A stretch of DNA of 64,000 nt from Glaciecola punicea ACAM 611 (GTDB lineage: Bacteria; Pseudomonadota; Gammaproteobacteria; Enterobacterales; Alteromonadaceae): positions 1 through 64,000 of the forward strand of contig NZ_BAET01000020.1 in NCBI RefSeq assembly GCF_000252165.1, written 5' to 3'. Positions 35,423 through 43,423 of this stretch are shown piece after piece. The translations under genes were made by a program, and so were the position numbers. Position 1 is the stretch's first letter. The number at the start of each line of letters is the position of its first letter. Under the pieces are notes generated by a model. That model saw only the letters and a program-made list of their open reading frames with translations. It was not told the origin of the DNA and searched no databases.

Positions 35423-35959
35423 TTACTCAATCAAAGCGCAGCCAATGCGGCTGCCCGCAGCGCCTGTTGGCTGCGTTATGTAGTCGTCAGCCTTTTCATG
35501 AATAATAAGCGCGGTACCGTCTTCATCTAGCAATGCCGGTAAACCATGTTCACCGTTTATGGACACCAGCTCATTAATAACTGTTAAGCTGCCAGTACCG
35601 TCATCGCCTACTTCTATATTCATCATGTCGCCTGCATGAGGACCATCGGCAGCCAATTTACCGTGCGCCATATCCATCGGGTTTTTATGCCCACCGGCCG
35701 AGGTAAAGTCAGGCGCGTCACATAAACCAAACTCATGAAAATGCATCGCATGCGTTCCTGCGCCGTCAAGACCGCTGATGCTAACAGTCACTTGCGTTCC
35801 GCCTTCACCAAGATCTTTTAAAGTAACAGTACCAAGCGTGCTGCCCGTTGCGGTTAAAATACTGTTTTCTAGATCGGCCATCTCTGGCGGTGTTGAAGGC
35901 GAACAAGCGGCTAAAACACAAACAGACGTTAACAAAACGGCAGCTTTAAGATTAATCAT
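35423..35959 (-). CDS. sodC: Lipoprotein Cu/Zn superoxide dismutase
   Basis: A 178-residue periplasmic superoxide dismutase. The start at 35959 (MINLKAAVLL) has GGAG 6 bases upstream and gives a proper lipoprotein signal with lipobox LAAC (Cys about residue 19); the frame is open further upstream but without family sequence. Metal ligands are seen in HAMHFHEFG (two copper His), GGHKNPMD, HGKLAADGPHAGDMMN (bridging His, zinc ligands and Asp) and ALIIHEKADDY (last copper His). The disulfide Cys are in LCDAPDF and RIGCALIE. It disposes of superoxide in the periplasm. It is a single gene with its own terminator. Confidence 0.93.
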   Translation of the reverse strand: MINLKAAVLLTSVCVLAACSPSTPPEMADLENSILTATGSTLGTVTLKDLGEGGTQVTVSISGLDGAGTHAMHFHEFGLCDAPDFTSAGGHKNPMDMAHGKLAADGPHAGDMMNIEVGDDGTGSLTVINELVSINGEHGLPALLDEDGTALIIHEKADDYITQPTGAAGSRIGCALIE

Positions 35960-36097
35960 AAGGGTCTCCATAAGGGTAATTAATTCACGCAAAATTATGT
36001 GGTCTTTGTTACTTAATGGGTACGCAACTAACAGCAAGAGTGTTCAAAATGATATTTGAAATTTTGAACACTTCAGTCTTTATGTCCCCTTTGCGTT

Positions 36098-36243
36098 TTA
36101 GCTCGAGGTTAGCTTAAGTACTTTGCCATTTATGCCGTCAGTTAGTACATATATGCTACCGTTGTGACCTTGTACGACATCGCGGATCCGCTCGTTGCGA
36201 TCTTCTAGCTATTTGAAATCGCGCTGCCTCACTATCAAAGTAA
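36098..36243 (-). pseudogene. Tail fragment of a glucose/sorbosone dehydrogenase-like gene
   Basis: On the minus strand the sequence reads LEDRNERIRDVVQGHNGS, then IYVLTDGINGKVLKLTSS and TAA. The ERIRDVxxGxDGxIYVLTDxxxGxxLRL pattern is the conserved end of PQQ-type aldose sugar dehydrogenases (GSDH family). Just upstream an in-frame TAG interrupts, and a related-looking segment (VYFDSEAARFQIA) continues in another frame, so both a stop and a frameshift have occurred. About 45 codons of a normally 350-400-residue protein remain. Confidence 0.82.
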
Positions 36244-36255
36244 ACCCGAAAAAAA

Positions 36256-36639
36256 TCAATCTTTTAACTGCGCATTTGCCCACGCGTAAGCGTCTTCAAG
36301 AGTTTCAAACACTTTAAATTGAACAGGGCTAGGTTGAATTTTAAATACTAAAGCGAGCATATTTCTTAAAAAAGCGTTAGGGATAACATAGGCAATCCCC
36401 TGGCAGTAGCGCTCAACCACATCCTTATTTTGCCTTAACCACTTAGCCTGCTTTAGCTGATACACCGGGTTTAAATCAAGCGCATTGCGCGCGTCAAATA
36501 CTAAGGCAATGTCTTCTTTGCCTGCGTAGTTTTCTTCTAGCCCTTTCAAATAGACTGCGAAATTTTGTGCATTCGCTTTTTCGCCAGTGAACTCGATAAC
36601 GATTAACGGCGCTTTTTCACGATGAAACCGTGCAAACAT
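36256..36639 (-). CDS. STAS/SpoIIAA-like domain protein
   Basis: A 127-residue soluble protein. The pattern is a beta-strand (PLIVIEFTGEKANAQNFAVY), a helix (FAVYLKGLEENYA), a strand ending in Asp (DIALVFDARNALDLNPVY), then HTH-like helix (QLKQAKWLRQNKDVVERY) and a strand (CQGIAYVIPN). This resembles the SpoIIAA-like/STAS-type fold found in small proteins of unknown function. No kinase or anti-sigma partner is beside it. About 90 bases separate it from the sbtB-like gene upstream, so it could be at the end of the same transcript. Confidence 0.6.
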   Translation of the reverse strand: MFARFHREKAPLIVIEFTGEKANAQNFAVYLKGLEENYAGKEDIALVFDARNALDLNPVYQLKQAKWLRQNKDVVERYCQGIAYVIPNAFLRNMLALVFKIQPSPVQFKVFETLEDAYAWANAQLKD

Positions 36640-36731
36640 AATGTAGTGTTCCGAATAAAAATATTGCTAAGGGGGGTAGTTAATAAACCTGAGACTGCGC
36701 CAAAAAGCGCGTATTCAAGTGCTGGCGGAAA

Positions 36732-37040
36732 TTAAAATCGCTCAGCCCGAACAACGTGCGCGTCGGTAATACTGACAACGCCAATATGTTTTTCAACCAC
36801 CCTGTATGCAGCTTCTAGCAGGGTGTCTAAGCGCTCTGGTTTGATTAAGCAAACAACCGACACCATGCCCGCGCGGCCTACTTGGCCTTCGAGCGTCCAC
36901 TGGCCTGAGCGGCCTGATCCACCTAACACCGGCAGTATTGTGTAGCCCGTAACACCGGCCTTAGTCAGTGCGGTGGTTAGGCGGCGCTCCAATGGGGCTT
37001 CTATAACAATTTCGACACGTTTTGCGATATGGGTTTGCAT
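36732..37040 (-). CDS. PII-like regulator of SbtA (SbtB-like)
   Basis: A 102-residue PII-fold protein. It shows the ferredoxin-like pattern of PII signalling proteins: VEIVIEAPLERRLTTALTKAGVTGYT, the glycine-rich T-loop region GGSGRSGQW, then MVSVVCLIKPERLDTLLEA and a final VVSITDAHVVRAERF. Instead of the GlnB T-loop tyrosine motif it has a shorter loop, as in SbtB. It starts only one base after the sbtA-like stop. In cyanobacteria SbtB binds adenine nucleotides (including cAMP/AMP) and regulates the bicarbonate transporter SbtA, so a like role is inferred here. Confidence 0.83.
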   Translation of the reverse strand: MQTHIAKRVEIVIEAPLERRLTTALTKAGVTGYTILPVLGGSGRSGQWTLEGQVGRAGMVSVVCLIKPERLDTLLEAAYRVVEKHIGVVSITDAHVVRAERF

Positions 37041-37041
37041 A

Positions 37042-38019
37042 TTAAGCTCCGGTTACAGTTTGGGCAATGGCAAGATACAAAGGTATCCCCAGCGCAAGAT
37101 TAAAGGGGAAGGTGACCCCAAGTGAAAGGGTTAAATAGATCGCTGGATTGGCCTCAGGTAGTGCCACTCGCATGGCAGCTGGGACCGCGATATAACTGGC
37201 TGATGCACATAGAACCATTAACAGAACAATCCCCCCTAGCGACAATCCAATTAGCATGCCAACTAGCAAACCAATGAAAGAACTCACCAGCGGCATGGCG
37301 ATCGCAAAAGCGACCGCGCCTACACTAAGCACTTTCTTTGACTGGCGCAGGCCACGCCCGGCGATTAACCCCATATCTAGCAAAAACAAACATAATACAC
37401 CTTTGAAGGGCGCCACAATGAAAGGGCTTATTTCAGCCAAGCCTTTTTCACCCGTAAGCGCGCCTATAAAGAACGAGCCTACAAGCAGCACAATGGAGCC
37501 ATTAAGCATTAGCTCACGCATAAGGTCAGGCTCCATTTTAGCTTTAGACCCGCTGCGTGCCACTAGCCACAGCGCTGAGAGAATGGCAGGTGCTTCCATT
37601 ACGGCAGCAACTGCCACCATGTAGCCTTCAGAGTCGATCATTTGGCCTTTGAGTACCGATGTGGTCGCAACGAAAGTCACAATACTTATCGACCCGTAAT
37701 GCGCAGCAACAGCCGCGGCATCAATATTAGACAGTCCCGTCATGAGTCGCAGCATCCCAAATGCGAGCATTGGCAGCCCAAATGACAGCACCACTCCGGC
37801 CACAAGCGATAGCACCAAGGTTGTGTCAATACCGTGCGCGCTAACCGCAACACCGCCTTTAAAACCTATTGCAAACAGCAGGTATATCGACATACCTTTG
37901 GCAACCGCCTCGGGTATTGTAAGTTCGGAGCGCGCCAAAGCAGCAACAAGACCCAGTGCAAAGCTAAGAATAATAGGCGAGATCAGATTTGCGCCGGTGA
38001 GGGATAAAATTTCGTTCAT
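37042..38019 (-). CDS. SbtA-like sodium-dependent bicarbonate transporter
   Basis: A 325-residue integral membrane protein with about ten hydrophobic segments. It matches the SbtA/DUF897 family: NLISPIILSFALGLVAAL at the N-terminus, LLFAIGFKGGVAV in helix 2, VAAHYGSISIVTFVATTSVL (the substrate/sodium-binding region), GFAL-like repeat and ASASYIAVPAAMRVALPEANPAIYLTLSLGVTFPFN in short blocks. The second half repeats the first in inverted fashion. The known role is sodium-coupled bicarbonate uptake in cyanobacteria; in heterotrophs it may feed anaplerotic carboxylases. It is paired with an sbtB-like gene immediately downstream. Start MNEIL is preceded by a weak ribosome site (GGAAG). Confidence 0.85.
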   Translation of the reverse strand: MNEILSLTGANLISPIILSFALGLVAALARSELTIPEAVAKGMSIYLLFAIGFKGGVAVSAHGIDTTLVLSLVAGVVLSFGLPMLAFGMLRLMTGLSNIDAAAVAAHYGSISIVTFVATTSVLKGQMIDSEGYMVAVAAVMEAPAILSALWLVARSGSKAKMEPDLMRELMLNGSIVLLVGSFFIGALTGEKGLAEISPFIVAPFKGVLCLFLLDMGLIAGRGLRQSKKVLSVGAVAFAIAMPLVSSFIGLLVGMLIGLSLGGIVLLMVLCASASYIAVPAAMRVALPEANPAIYLTLSLGVTFPFNLALGIPLYLAIAQTVTGA

Positions 38020-38354
38020 CGTGTCTTCCTAGACCTTGTATGACGACAAACTTGTCGGTGCATAGTGTAAGCAAAATAGACTATAAACCTGCACTATTCA
38101 ACAGGTAGTATTTTATTAATTTCAAACATTTATGCATAGACAACTTCCTTGGAAATAAGAATCAGATATAAACAGTATGATAAATTTGCTGAATATGACA
38201 AACTCATATAGAGCATATAACAGTCGTTGCTTTTTTAATGAACGAAACCATCGCTTTACGAAGACGCGTTTTGCTATCTGAGAAATCCGCTGTGCCCCGT
38301 TTATTAAGCCTTGAAAAAGCCTTTCATGACCCAGCGATATAAGAGGTAAGCATT
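38020..38354. other. Intergenic space between divergent sbtA-like and DUF962 genes
   Basis: No firm gene. It should carry the sbtA promoter. A 34-codon open frame at 38238-38342 (+), starting MNETIALRRRVLLSEK, ends just before the DUF962 gene; it may be chance or a decayed gene. No regulator gene (for example LysR) survives next to sbtA. Confidence 0.4.
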
Positions 38355-38687
38355 TTGTCAGAATCCCGATTCACCAGCTTCTCACAGTTTTACCCACATT
38401 ATTTAAGTGAGCATACTAATCCAACGTGTCGCTTACTGCATTTCATTGGCTCTTGTCTGGTATTAGCTCTTATTGCCTATGTAATAATAAGCGCGTCAGG
38501 CGCTCTGCTGTGGCTAGTTCCCATAATAGGATATGGCTTTGCGTGGGTGGGCCACTTCTTCTTCGAGCATAACAAGCCTGCTACGTTCAAGTATCCTTTT
38601 TACAGTTTTTTGGGTGACTGGGTCATGTTTAAAGACATATTACTGGGCAAGATATCTTTGTCAGCAAGGACTTCAACTAAGGAGTAA
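38355..38687 (+). CDS. DUF962/Mpo1-like membrane protein
   Basis: A 110-residue protein of the DUF962 family, the bacterial relatives of yeast Mpo1, a dioxygenase acting on 2-hydroxy fatty acids. Family features are the N-terminal SFSQFYPHYLSEHTNPTCRLLHFIG (with conserved His residues), two membrane helices in the middle (about residues 32-62), then YGFAWVGHFFFEHNKPATFKYP and FLGDWVMFKDIL. The conserved histidines in H-x-x-G and HFFFEH suit metal binding. The start is TTG with AGAGG at good spacing. It converges with prpE with only three bases between stops. Confidence 0.85.
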   Translation: MSESRFTSFSQFYPHYLSEHTNPTCRLLHFIGSCLVLALIAYVIISASGALLWLVPIIGYGFAWVGHFFFEHNKPATFKYPFYSFLGDWVMFKDILLGKISLSARTSTKE

Positions 38688-38690
38688 TAG

Positions 38691-40583
38691 CTACTCTTTC
38701 ACCAGACCACTACTGCGCATTATGTCTTTTATCTCCGCCACACTAGCGGGATCATCTATCGTTGAGGGCACTGTAAATTCTTCATTGTCGGCAATTTGCC
38801 TAAGCACCTTGCGCAATATTTTACCTGAACGCGTTTTAGGTAATCTAGGCACCACAATAACCTGCTTCAAACAAGCCAGTGCGCCAATTTCTTTACGTAC
38901 CATGGCAACAAGCTCGGTTTGCAAGGCTGCGGCGCTAATATCTGCGCCATCTTTAAGCAGAGCAAAACCTACAGGCACTTGTCCTTTTATACTGTCGTAC
39001 ACGCCAATAACCGTGCACTCGGCTACCGCATTATGAGCCGCTAATATCTCTTCCATTTCGCCCGTTGATAAGCGGTGGCCGGCCACGCTGATGACATCAT
39101 CTGTTCGGCCCATAATAAACAAGTAGCCGTCTTCGTCTATATAGCCGCCATCACCAGAGCTGTAATAGCCAGGAAACTCTGTTAAGTAGCCGTCACTGAA
39201 GCGGTCAAAATTTCCCCAGATAGTCGCCAAGCAGCTAGGCGGCAAGGGAAGCTTTAGCACAATCGCACCTTGTGTATTAGCAGGCAGAGGTTTTCCATAA
39301 GGATCTAAAACTTGAATATTAAAACCGGGCACTGGCTTTGTGGCCGAGCCCGCTTTAACCGGTAAAGCTTCGATGCCCATTAAATTAGCGCAAATTGCCC
39401 AGCCGGTTTCAGTTTGCCACCAGTGATCAACCACCGGCTTACCGGTTTTTTTGAACGTCCATTCATAAGTGGGAGGATCTAAACGTTCACCCGCCATAAA
39501 AATTGTCTCTAAGCAGTCTATATTATAATTGGCTAACAACTTAGCTTCGGGGTCTTCTTTTCGTATGGCTCTAAATGCAGTAGGTGCGGCAAATATAGCC
39601 TTAACATTGTATTCTTCAACGACTCGCCAAAATGCACCAGCGTCGGGCGTCCTAACCGGCTTTCCTTCATAAACAATAGTCGTGCAGCCGTGCAGCAAAG
39701 GCGCATACACGACGTATGAATGCCCTACCACCCAGCCGACATCGGAAGCAGCCCAAAATACATCCCCGGGTTTGAGATTATAAACCGCACTCATAGAGTA
39801 CTTAAGTGCTACCGCATGACCGCCGTTATCGCGCACTACACCTTTGGGTTTGCCCGTGGTGCCCGATGTATATAGTACATAGAGCGGGTCGGTGGCTTTA
39901 ACTGCCACGCAATCGGCAGGCCTTGCTGAAAAAAGTGCGTCTTGCCAATCAATATCTCGAACAGCTTGCATACTAGCGATACACTGCTGGCGCTGCAGCA
40001 AAATAACGTGTTGAGGTTTATGTTTAGCAAGCACTATGGCTTCATCTACCATCGGCTTATATTCAATAATTCGATTAATTTCAACGCCACAAGACGCCGT
40101 AACAACAAGCTTTGGCTGCACATCGTCAATACGCACCGCTAGTTCATGAGCTGAGAAGCCACCAAACACTACGCTGTGCACTGCGCCTAATCGCGCAACT
40201 GCAAGCATGGCAATAATAGCCTCACTAATCATTGGCATATACACTATAACGGTATCGCCCTTGTCCACACCGTATTGCTTGAGCACGCCCGCAAAAGTGG
40301 CTACGTTATCGCGTAACTCTTGGTAGGTAAATCGGCTTTTTAATTCAGTCACCGGTGAATCGTAAATTAAGGCAAGTTGATCACCACGACCATTTTTTAC
40401 GTGATGATCAAGCGCCATGTAGCAAGTATTCATTTCGCCGTCGGCAAACCATTGGGCCATACCGTTTTCATCAGTAGATAAGATACTTGAAGGTGGCTTA
40501 AACCAAGCGAGATCTGCAGCTTTTTCGGCCCAAAACTTTTCGGGAGACTCGATAGAATGTTTGTATTCTTGCTGATATGACAT
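38691..40583 (-). CDS. prpE: Propionate--CoA ligase
   Basis: A 630-residue acyl-CoA synthetase of the ANL family. The PrpE type is suggested by the N-terminal SYQQEYKHSIESPEKFWAE, WFADGEMNTCYMALDHHV, the P-loop YTSGTTGKPKGVVRDNGG (about residues 243-260), VVDHWWQTETGWAI, and the acetylatable lysine motif LPKTRSGKILRK near the C-terminus. PrpE members typically have VQRDNGGY-like sequence after the P-loop, close to what is seen. It activates propionate (or acetate) for the methylcitrate cycle; prpBCD are not here. I set the start at 40583 because the 56 upstream in-frame residues have no family match. Confidence 0.88.
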   Translation of the reverse strand: MSYQQEYKHSIESPEKFWAEKAADLAWFKPPSSILSTDENGMAQWFADGEMNTCYMALDHHVKNGRGDQLALIYDSPVTELKSRFTYQELRDNVATFAGVLKQYGVDKGDTVIVYMPMISEAIIAMLAVARLGAVHSVVFGGFSAHELAVRIDDVQPKLVVTASCGVEINRIIEYKPMVDEAIVLAKHKPQHVILLQRQQCIASMQAVRDIDWQDALFSARPADCVAVKATDPLYVLYTSGTTGKPKGVVRDNGGHAVALKYSMSAVYNLKPGDVFWAASDVGWVVGHSYVVYAPLLHGCTTIVYEGKPVRTPDAGAFWRVVEEYNVKAIFAAPTAFRAIRKEDPEAKLLANYNIDCLETIFMAGERLDPPTYEWTFKKTGKPVVDHWWQTETGWAICANLMGIEALPVKAGSATKPVPGFNIQVLDPYGKPLPANTQGAIVLKLPLPPSCLATIWGNFDRFSDGYLTEFPGYYSSGDGGYIDEDGYLFIMGRTDDVISVAGHRLSTGEMEEILAAHNAVAECTVIGVYDSIKGQVPVGFALLKDGADISAAALQTELVAMVRKEIGALACLKQVIVVPRLPKTRSGKILRKVLRQIADNEEFTVPSTIDDPASVAEIKDIMRSSGLVKE

Positions 40584-40975
40584 AATAATTAGGCCTTTTG
40601 TCAAACTACATAAAAATAAAAGATACGCGACTTTTTGGTCTTCAAATCGTAAATTTTGCTCTAACGCTAGACCGAGTGAATGCGTGAACTTGACGTTTAT
40701 CCTAAAACAAAACACGGTGGGAACGATATGAGACTTAAGGCTTAAAGGCAATTAATTTACCCTGGGCCACTCCTAACAGGCTCCTGAATTTTCGACAATT
40801 CAAAGTAATAACATACGCGCTAAGCTTCTTTTTAACTATTAGCACCGATATATATTGAATAACCGCTGCCATAGCATGATTCGATAAATTGAACTATTTT
40901 CACAATTAAAGAACTAAGAAATGCCATGACCGTTAGCCACATGGACTAAAACTTTAATCAATGGAGTAAGTCGCT
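40584..40975. other. Intergenic space between divergent prpE and YgiW-like genes
   Basis: No gene seen in about 390 AT-rich bases, which must hold both promoters. An open frame continues upstream from prpE for 168 bases but without family sequence. Before the YgiW-like ATG there is GGAGTAAG, a clear ribosome site. Confidence 0.4.
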
Positions 40976-41323
40976 ATGAAAATAAAAATAATGATTTCTG
41001 TTATTCTCGTAATAATGACATTAAGCGTGTCAGCCCAGTTCACTGGTCCTAGCGCCAAGGGGAACAAAACTACAGTGTCGCAAATTGCTGATGCACGACT
41101 GGGGACTTACATCACCGTTTTAGGCAATATTACCTCGCACTTAAGAGAAGATTATTATACTTTCAAAGATGAAACTGGCGAAATTCGAGTAGAAATTGAA
41201 AGCTCTGTTTGGCAAAGCCGTGAGATTGGTGCAGAAACTAAAGTTCGCTTGTTAGGCGAAATTGATACAGGACTAACGGGCCGCTATCTCTGGATAAAAT
41301 CATTAGAGCTTTCGGATCAATAA
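40976..41323 (+). CDS. YgiW/YdeI-family OB-fold periplasmic protein
   Basis: A 115-residue protein with a signal peptide (about 20 residues, ISVILVIMTLSVSA|QFTG). A BOF/OB-fold domain follows: TTVSQIADARLGTYITVLGNI, DYYTFKDETGEIRVEIE, and ETKVRLLGEIDTGLTGRYLWIKSLE. This is the YgiW/YdeI family of small periplasmic stress proteins, implicated in resistance to peroxide, metals or antimicrobial peptides. It is a single gene with GGAG at proper spacing. A second small OB-like lipoprotein is found 1.7 kb away on the other strand. Confidence 0.88.
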   Translation: MKIKIMISVILVIMTLSVSAQFTGPSAKGNKTTVSQIADARLGTYITVLGNITSHLREDYYTFKDETGEIRVEIESSVWQSREIGAETKVRLLGEIDTGLTGRYLWIKSLELSDQ

Positions 41324-41326
41324 CTT

Positions 41327-41609
41327 TAAGCATACCCTTTTTTCTGGAGCCTTGAATGACGGACTAAGTTCGTTTGCCGTAAATAGGGCTTGTCCATCGG
41401 TAAAGCCCAGCGACAGGCGCTTGCTAGTTCTTTCGTCTGAAAATAATTGCCAACCCATGCCCAAGTGGATGTGAATTTCGCTCTATTCTCGCCTGACACA
41501 AAATTATTCGATTGTACTTCCCAACATATACGGTGGTACTGACACAATGCCACTAAAAGGAGACATCTGGGCTGTGTCAATATCGAACATTTTGTGGGAA
41601 AAAAGACAG
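41327..41609. other. Space between YgiW-like gene and rlmF, no certain gene
   Basis: About 280 bases between convergent genes. A minus-strand open frame (reading MGWQLFSDERTSKRLSLGFT and on to FKAPEKRVCLKL) has a protein-like look and may be a decayed tail. Another minus-strand frame of 98 codons overlaps rlmF. I recognise neither. Confidence 0.35.
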
Positions 41610-42545
41610 TTAAAAGCGCCATGCAATAAAACGACTTATTTTGCTGCCTTGCGCCATACCTACTGTTTTATATTCTAGTGCTCCAACCTGAGTGAGCTTC
41701 TTATATAGTGGCGCTAAACTTTTCTGCTTAGCCACCAAAGACGTAAACCACGTTACTTGTTCTTTATAATGCACACTTTCAGCAATCATGCGGCTGATGA
41801 AGCCCACTTCACCACCGGCGCACCACAGCTCATTCTTTTGTCCTGCAAAATTCAGATGAGAGCCACTTCGATCATTTTTTGGCGAGCTATGGCCTTGAAT
41901 TGAGGAATGACGCTTATCTTGGTTACGCTTAATGTTTTGATTTTTTTGCATAGAGCCCGCTAACGCTTCTTTTTGACTATTGTGAAAAGGTGGATTACAC
42001 ATGCTAAATGCGAATTGCTCATGTGGCTTTATTACGCCATCAAAAATGCTGTTAAGCTTATGCTGCTGGAGGATCCTGACGCTTTTTCGCAGCACAGAAT
42101 TACTAGACCGAATCAAATTTGCAGACGCAATGGCACCCTTGTCTACATCACTAGCCACAAAATGCCAACCATACGATTGACTACCAATAATGGGGTAAAT
42201 TAGATTTGCGCCAGTACCTATGTCTAGGCCTACGAGCCTGGCAGGAAACTGTCTCGTCGATGCTGGGGTGGCGGGCGAAGCGCTTAATAAATCGGCAATG
42301 GCATGAATATAATCGGCTCGTCCAGGAATGGGCGGACACAAATACCCCTCAGGAATGTCCCAGTGTTCAATATGATAGTAGCGCTTTAACAAAGCCGCAT
42401 TCAGCGCCTTCACTGCATGCGCATTACCAAAGTCGATTGTTTTTCTTGCGCTAGGGTTTCGTATAACATGGGGCGCAAGCAAAGGGTGAGTTCGCGTTAG
42501 CGCCTCGAAATCATAGCCGTTTTTATGTAAGTTGCGTGAGTGCAT
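41610..42545 (-). CDS. rlmF: 23S rRNA (adenine-1618-N6)-methyltransferase RlmF
   Basis: RlmF (YbiN) adds a methyl group to A1618 of 23S rRNA. Features are the N-terminal LHKNGYDFEALTRTHPLL, TIDFGNAHAVKALNAALL, SAM-binding LVGLDIGTGANLIYPIIG (about residues 104-121), catalytic FSMCNPPFHNSQKEA (NPPF, about 180), and ELWCAGGEVGFISRMIAES. A polar Lys/Asn/Ser/His-rich insert of about 20 residues lies between NPPFHNSQKEA and the NFxGxxxELW segment compared with E. coli. The total of 311 residues is otherwise standard. It is convergent with the YgiW-like gene. Confidence 0.93.
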   Translation of the reverse strand: MHSRNLHKNGYDFEALTRTHPLLAPHVIRNPSARKTIDFGNAHAVKALNAALLKRYYHIEHWDIPEGYLCPPIPGRADYIHAIADLLSASPATPASTRQFPARLVGLDIGTGANLIYPIIGSQSYGWHFVASDVDKGAIASANLIRSSNSVLRKSVRILQQHKLNSIFDGVIKPHEQFAFSMCNPPFHNSQKEALAGSMQKNQNIKRNQDKRHSSIQGHSSPKNDRSGSHLNFAGQKNELWCAGGEVGFISRMIAESVHYKEQVTWFTSLVAKQKSLAPLYKKLTQVGALEYKTVGMAQGSKISRFIAWRF

Positions 42546-42635
42546 AGCATGCTATTGAAACATGCTTAGACTCTTCATTCAATTTATAAAGAATGCAAAT
42601 TTACCTGTTAAACCAGCCACTATTAACACGCTAAC

Positions 42636-42965
42636 CTAGCGCTTGCCCCGCCAAGTGAGTGACTGTAAATTCAGGCCTGACAAGTCGACCTGACCCGCAA
42701 TAATTTCATTACACAGTTTAACGGCAAGCTCTGCCTGCGGGTAAGTCAAATGTTTATATGCAGGACGCTTAATGCTCTCGTACCATACACCTTGGCATAC
42801 TGAATCAAGCACAATACGCTGAAAACAATGATCATGCTTAACCGGCCAAGTGCTTGACGCTTTACGTGCCATTTCTGGCATAGTTTCTTTTGTCATAATC
42901 AGATACTGATTTATGAGAAATGCCATTTCATCGGATGCAGTTTGTGTCATAAACATTATTTTCAT
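42636..42965 (-). CDS. Conserved-looking protein of unknown function
   Basis: A protein of about 109 residues if it starts at 42965 (MKIMFMTQTASDEM); upstream codons in frame would overlap the next gene. Motifs include HDHCFQRIVLDSVCQGVWYE, RPAYKHLTYPQAELAVKLC and LNLQSLTWRGKR at the end. The FxRIxLDxxxxxxWxxxxxxPAYxxLT and SLxWRGK patterns look conserved and I believe similar small proteins occur beside acetyltransferase or metal-related genes in pseudomonads, but I cannot name the family. It lies just downstream of the OB-fold lipoprotein gene, same strand, so both may be in one transcript. Confidence 0.6.
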   Translation of the reverse strand: MKIMFMTQTASDEMAFLINQYLIMTKETMPEMARKASSTWPVKHDHCFQRIVLDSVCQGVWYESIKRPAYKHLTYPQAELAVKLCNEIIAGQVDLSGLNLQSLTWRGKR

Positions 42966-42996
42966 AATTGTCACTACCATGCGTGGCTTTCGCCTC

Positions 42997-43344
42997 TCAC
43001 TGACGCTTAATCTCACTTAGTATTATTGAACGCCCTGTAGTCGCCGAGAAGCGAAACTCTCCCGTTACCACTACGAATTGTCCTAAATAAGGGCCTACTT
43101 TATCATGCGGCACAACTTCAACGCGGTTTAAGCTCTCATCTTCAATCCAGTAATGCATAGGCGTTTCAAAATGACGTACTTTGCCGTTGGTGGTCACTTG
43201 GCTGTTGTTAAATTCTGCAGGGCTGTCTACCAGCACTGACAAGCTGACTTCCCGAGCTGGTTCTTTTTCAGCACATCCAAACAGCGCTATCAAAGTAAAG
43301 AAGCAGATTGCTATTAAGCTGATACGCTTTTTGTAATGGTGCAT
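42997..43344 (-). CDS. Small OB-fold-like lipoprotein
   Basis: A 115-residue lipoprotein. The signal segment ISLIAICFFTLIALFGC ends in lipobox LFGC, with Cys at about residue 24. The rest is beta-rich: VSLSVLVDSPAEFNNSQVTT, GKVRHFETPMHYWIEDES, VEVVPHDKVGPYLGQFVVVTG and a final RSIILSEIKRQ. This order (strand, binding of a bound flag, valine-rich strand, GxF strand) resembles a minimal OB-fold of the kind in YgiW-type or tRNA_anti-like domains. Function unknown. It is followed by the unknown gene at 42636-42965 on the same strand. Confidence 0.65.
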   Translation of the reverse strand: MHHYKKRISLIAICFFTLIALFGCAEKEPAREVSLSVLVDSPAEFNNSQVTTNGKVRHFETPMHYWIEDESLNRVEVVPHDKVGPYLGQFVVVTGEFRFSATTGRSIILSEIKRQ

Positions 43345-43423
43345 TTTGTTACTGTCCTTATGCTGGTAGTAAGCTCATGAATTTCATTTATAATTGCCTA
43401 GCTCATCTTTTTTAAAACCACGC

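Noticed and set aside
40584-40751. N-terminal extension of PrpE
   Set aside because: The added residues have no match to the family, and the start at 40583 gives the usual length.
41326-41622. A 98-codon minus-strand open frame between the YgiW-like gene and rlmF
   Set aside because: It overlaps the end of rlmF, has no ribosome site and no recognisable family; a second frame in the same place looks as protein-like.
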